NCBI GenBank assembly: GCA_963727765.1
Contig: CAVSGZ010000007.1
Span: 124,001 to 188,000 of the forward strand
DNA: 64,000 bases
Source: FEN-299 sp963727765
GTDB taxonomy: Bacteria > Acidobacteriota > Vicinamibacteria > Vicinamibacterales > Fen-181
Direction: 5' to 3'
Of the stretch, positions 61,230 through 64,000 are shown piece after piece. Within the stretch, counting starts at the first letter, position 1. Each line of letters opens with the position of its first letter. Below the pieces are notes generated by a model. It searched no databases. It was not told the origin of the DNA and saw only the letters and a program-made list of their open reading frames with translations. A program made the position numbers and the translations under genes.

Positions 61230-61308
61230 GGCGCCCATCCTACACCCGAACAGCGAATGGCTCATGGTAGCATGAGGTCCGTGCGGCGGGTCCGCATCGG
61301 AGGCTCAG

Positions 61309-61731
61309 GTGGCTGTCACAATCGACGTCTCATATCTTGGCGATCTTCACTGCGAGGCGACACACGGTCCCTCGGGCAACACGCTGGTGACCGACGCCCC
61401 CGTCGACAACGGCGGACGAGGCGACAGGTTCTCTCCCACCGATCTCGCGGCGACCGGGCTTGGAGCGTGCCTGATGACGATCATGGGGATCGTCGCGAAG
61501 CGCCACGGCTGGGATCTGGCCGGCACGCGAGTCAGGGTGGTCAAGGAGATGACGTCGGTCCCGCTGCGTCGCATCGGCGCACTGACGGCGACGATCACCG
61601 TCCCGGAGGGTCGAATCACTGCCGCTTCGGACAGGCTGCTGCTGCAGCGCGCGGCCGACACCTGCCCGGTCCGGCAAAGTCTGCACCCCGACGTCAAGGT
61701 GACGATGGCGTTTGAGTGGGACGGCCAGTAG
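61309..61731 (+). CDS. OsmC/Ohr family protein
   Basis: Members reduce organic hydroperoxides using two cysteines. This 140-residue protein has Cys54 in GLGACLMTIMG and Cys119 in ADTCPVRQSL, with RFSPTDLAATG before the first. The pattern fits the OsmC branch rather than Ohr. GTG at 61309 has CGGAGG 7 bp upstream. It is divergent from amrS by 79 bp and precedes tatA by 68 bp. Confidence 0.9.
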   Translation: MAVTIDVSYLGDLHCEATHGPSGNTLVTDAPVDNGGRGDRFSPTDLAATGLGACLMTIMGIVAKRHGWDLAGTRVRVVKEMTSVPLRRIGALTATITVPEGRITAASDRLLLQRAADTCPVRQSLHPDVKVTMAFEWDGQ

Positions 61732-61799
61732 ATGGAGGGCGGTCCGGGGAAGCGGGCTGTGCTATCGTACCAACACGCCTGAAGACAGGGGAGTGAGCT

Positions 61800-61982
61800 A
61801 TGCGAATCGGTGTTCCCGAGCTGATCCTGATCCTGGCCATCATTCTCCTGCTGTTCGGCACCAGCCGGCTGTCCGGGCTGGGCAAGGGGCTGGGCCAGGC
61901 GATCCGAGGGTTCAAGGACGAGGTTGAGTCGAAGAACGGCTCGAAGGACGAGCCGAAGGACGACTCGAAGAACCCGCGCTAG
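61800..61982 (+). CDS. tatA: Twin-arginine translocase subunit TatA/TatE
   Basis: This 60-residue protein has one short N-terminal membrane helix (PELILILAIILLLFGTSRL), a hinge, the amphipathic helix GLGKGLGQAIRGFKDEV and an acidic/lysine-rich tail. TatA forms the pore of the Tat export system. tatB and tatC are not in the window. The presence of a Tat-signalled AmrS nearby is suggestive but may be chance. Confidence 0.93.
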   Translation: MRIGVPELILILAIILLLFGTSRLSGLGKGLGQAIRGFKDEVESKNGSKDEPKDDSKNPR

Positions 61983-62015
61983 AGGCCGTCTGACTCACCA
62001 CACGGAACCGCCCGC

Positions 62016-62945
62016 ATGTTCCGCATCGGCGTCGATCTCGGCGGCACCAAGATTGAAGCCATCGCGCTCGCAGACGACGGGAGCATCCCCGTCCGGCTTC
62101 GCGTCCCGACGCCGCGCCACGACTATCCCGGCACGCTGACCGCCATCGCGACGCTGGTCGGCGAGATCGAGCACGCCATAGGCCAGCGCGCCAGCGTCGG
62201 CGTGGGGATGCCCGGCGCGATCTCGCCCGCCACCGGTCTTGTCAAGAACGCCAACTCCGTCTGGCTGAACGACCGGCCGCTCGCCGAGGACCTGTCGGCG
62301 CGACTCGGCCGCCCGCTGCGACTTGCCAACGACGCCAACTGCTTCGCGCTGTCGGAGGCGAGCGACGGCGCGGCGGCGGGCGCGGCGTGCGTGTTCGGCG
62401 TCATCATCGGCACGGGCACCGGCGGCGGCATCGTCGTCAACGGGCAGGTACTGACCGGTCCGAACGCCATCGGCGGGGAGTGGGGCCACAACCCGCTGCC
62501 CGGACCGCTGCCAGATGAGCTGCCGGGCCCGTCCTGCTATTGCGGCCGCTGCGGCTGCGTCGAGACGTTCCTCTCCGGGCCGGGCCTCTCGCACGACCAC
62601 GAACGGGCGACCGGTGCGGCGCTGGAGCCGGCGGAGATCGCGCGCCGGGCGGATGAGGGCGACGCGGCCGCTTCGGCGACGCTCGATCGCTACGAAGACC
62701 GGATGGCCCGCGCCCTTGCCAGCGTCATCAACATCATCGACCCCGACGTCATCGTCCTCGGCGGCGGCGTGTCGAACATCGCGCGCCTTTACCGCAACGT
62801 ACCGGCGCGCTGGTCGCGCTACGTCTTCTCGGACCGCGTGGACACGCGGCTCGTGCCGCCCAAGCACGGCGATTCGAGCGGCGTGCGCGGGGCGGCGTGG
62901 CTCTGGCCCGCCTTCGCGCTGCGCGCTTCGGCGGGCAAGCCCTGA
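62016..62945 (+). CDS. ROK family sugar kinase
   Basis: This 309-residue protein has the phosphate-binding IGVDLGGTKIEAIAL, LANDANCFALSEA, GTGTGGGIVVNG, EWGHNPLPGP and the ROK zinc site CYCGRCGCVETFLSGPGL. It ends with IDPDVIVLGGGVSN. Without a helix-turn-helix it is a kinase, not a repressor; candidates are fructose, glucose or N-acetyl-hexosamines. It begins 33 bp after tatA. Fructokinase-like motifs (RCGCVETFLSG) favour a hexokinase or fructokinase. Confidence 0.9.
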   Translation: MFRIGVDLGGTKIEAIALADDGSIPVRLRVPTPRHDYPGTLTAIATLVGEIEHAIGQRASVGVGMPGAISPATGLVKNANSVWLNDRPLAEDLSARLGRPLRLANDANCFALSEASDGAAAGAACVFGVIIGTGTGGGIVVNGQVLTGPNAIGGEWGHNPLPGPLPDELPGPSCYCGRCGCVETFLSGPGLSHDHERATGAALEPAEIARRADEGDAAASATLDRYEDRMARALASVINIIDPDVIVLGGGVSNIARLYRNVPARWSRYVFSDRVDTRLVPPKHGDSSGVRGAAWLWPAFALRASAGKP

Positions 62946-62963
62946 CCGGGCGGCGGAGGACCA

Positions 62964-64000
62964 ATGCTTCGAATGCAGTTCCGCCTGGTGGTCGCCGTCT
63001 TGGCCGGCGTCGCGATGCTGACCCTGTCGCATCGGGCTGCTGCGCAGGCCCTCCCGAGCCTGGCTGCGGCGCAGGGCGCCTACACTCGCCTCAAAGCCGA
63101 CGTCAAGCCCGACGGCGAACTCAAGCGCGAGATCGATGCCGTGGACCGCGCGCTGGCTGAAGCGATCCGCCTGGGGCGGACCGGTGAAGCCAGGCGGCTG
63201 TTGGTGAAAGGGACGTCGCTGCTCGACGGCCGGCCCTGGACCGCCGAGGCGGATTTCGCCGGGTCGATCGTCCTGCGCAGCGATCGGCTGTTCGTCGATC
63301 CGTCGAAGCCCTTCACGCTGCGCGTCGAGCAGATCTACGCGCCCACTCTCGAGTTGACCGCGCCGCTGACGGCTCGGATCGCGCTGCGCCGGCTGATCCC
63401 TCCTTCCCAGCTCGCGGCGGGACAGAGCCAGGTCGGCAAGGCCGTGAAGGATCTCGGGACGTTCGATGGCGTGGGACGGGACCTGCGGGAGTCGCCGTTT
63501 CTCGCCGACCTCGATCTCAATGGGGTCCCCGACGGCCGCTACGTCGTCGTCGCCGAACTCTCGGAGGGCGGGCAACTGCTGGCGGCCCGCGGATTGTCGA
63601 TCGAGGTGTGGAAGGACCTCGATGCCCGGCTGCAGAAGCTGGACGTCGGCGCCAGGTCGGGAGGCGACCTGGCGCAGGCGCTGAGAGCCGACCTCCTCTA
63701 CCCGGGCGACTACATCCGCCGCGCCAACCGCGGCCTGATCGATTCAGAGTATTTCGATCTCGGAATGGAACTGGCCGATGCCGAGGCGACGCTGGCCGCG
63801 CTCGATCGGCGGCGGAACCCGTTCGTGAACCGGACCGGCGACTTCAAGCGCCATTACGTGATGCCGGAGACGGGCGAGATCATGCCCTACCACCTGTACG
63901 TGCCGGCGCTCTGCATCGCGCGGAAGTGCCCGCTGGTCGTGGCCCTGCACGGGAGCGGCATCAACGAGGACGGCTACTTCCAGGGGGAGAACCGCCAGAT
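62964..64000 (+). CDS. Exported protein with alpha/beta-hydrolase-like end (partial)
   Basis: At least 345 residues are visible and the 3' end lies beyond the right edge. Residues 1-28 form a signal peptide (MLRMQFRLVVAVLAGVAM onward, ending AAAQA). An N-terminal helical and beta region of about 280 residues follows. Then YHLYVPALCIARKCPLVVAL and HGSGINEDGYF resemble the oxyanion region of esterase D or PHB-depolymerase-like enzymes. The catalytic serine is not reached. It starts 18 bp after the ROK gene, with GGAGG 5 bp before the ATG. Confidence 0.65.
   Translation, partial: MLRMQFRLVVAVLAGVAMLTLSHRAAAQALPSLAAAQGAYTRLKADVKPDGELKREIDAVDRALAEAIRLGRTGEARRLLVKGTSLLDGRPWTAEADFAGSIVLRSDRLFVDPSKPFTLRVEQIYAPTLELTAPLTARIALRRLIPPSQLAAGQSQVGKAVKDLGTFDGVGRDLRESPFLADLDLNGVPDGRYVVVAELSEGGQLLAARGLSIEVWKDLDARLQKLDVGARSGGDLAQALRADLLYPGDYIRRANRGLIDSEYFDLGMELADAEATLAALDRRRNPFVNRTGDFKRHYVMPETGEIMPYHLYVPALCIARKCPLVVALHGSGINEDGYFQGENRQ

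Noticed and set aside
1..64000. CRISPR arrays, rRNA genes, insertion sequences, phage genes
   Set aside because: No regularly spaced identical repeats, no rRNA-like segment and no transposase or phage protein were seen.

Overview
The window is 64 kb of GC-rich, gene-dense bacterial chromosome. A von Willebrand-type protein of the TIGR03436 kind, an apparent N-terminal relic of a Ser/Thr kinase, a CarD regulator and degenerate intergenic heptamer arrays together suggest an Acidobacteriota member, perhaps of the Vicinamibacteria. That placement is inferred from gene content alone. No rRNA, CRISPR array, prophage or complete insertion sequence was seen.

Layout. (1) 1-10762, minus strand: a tightly packed carbohydrate-catabolism operon with a sodium:solute symporter, TIM-barrel sugar isomerase, toroid glycosidase, GH38 alpha-mannosidase, Gfo/Idh/MocA oxidoreductase, UroD-like protein and a toroid lyase-like exported protein that runs off the left edge. 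(2) 10763-17515: an exported propeller-like protein behind a 31-codon leader ORF, tRNA-Leu(CAA), carD, plsC and a VWFA-related exported protein. (3) 17516-33157: mixed housekeeping genes (OPT transporter, rex-moaC-2-hydroxyacid dehydrogenase, acyl-CoA synthetase, lepB, a LytS/LytR pair, an orphan nuoI, homocysteine methyltransferase/MTHFR, methyltransferase, glycosyltransferase, rhomboid protease, M28 peptidase, yacG). (4) 33218-56319: a phosphate and polyphosphate island with phoU, pstB, glgC, phoR, phoB, pstC, pstA, a DUF47 protein, pit, ppk2, a GT2/PHP pair, a second OmpR-type regulator, ppk1, pstS, an OprP-like porin, ppx, a CHAD protein, sixA and phoH. It covers phosphate uptake across both membranes, sensing, and polyphosphate synthesis, use and breakdown. 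Three of its promoter regions carry two KTAACM-like half-sites exactly 11 bp apart, a candidate Pho box. (5) 56325-64000: a membrane spermidine-synthase-like protein next to an apparently exported AmmeMemoRadiSam pair (Tat-signalled radical SAM AmrS and AmrB-AmrA with a signal segment), then osmC, tatA, a ROK kinase and a partial esterase.

Four genes are each disrupted by one extra base that duplicates its neighbour (near 2668, 27414, 56757 and 60056). Removing that base restores a family-typical protein in every case. One of these creates a false three-domain AmrS-AmrB-AmrA fusion. Assembly error and real mutation cannot be separated from sequence alone. A palindromic repeat present between genes at 23676 also sits twice, in frame, inside the GH38 gene.
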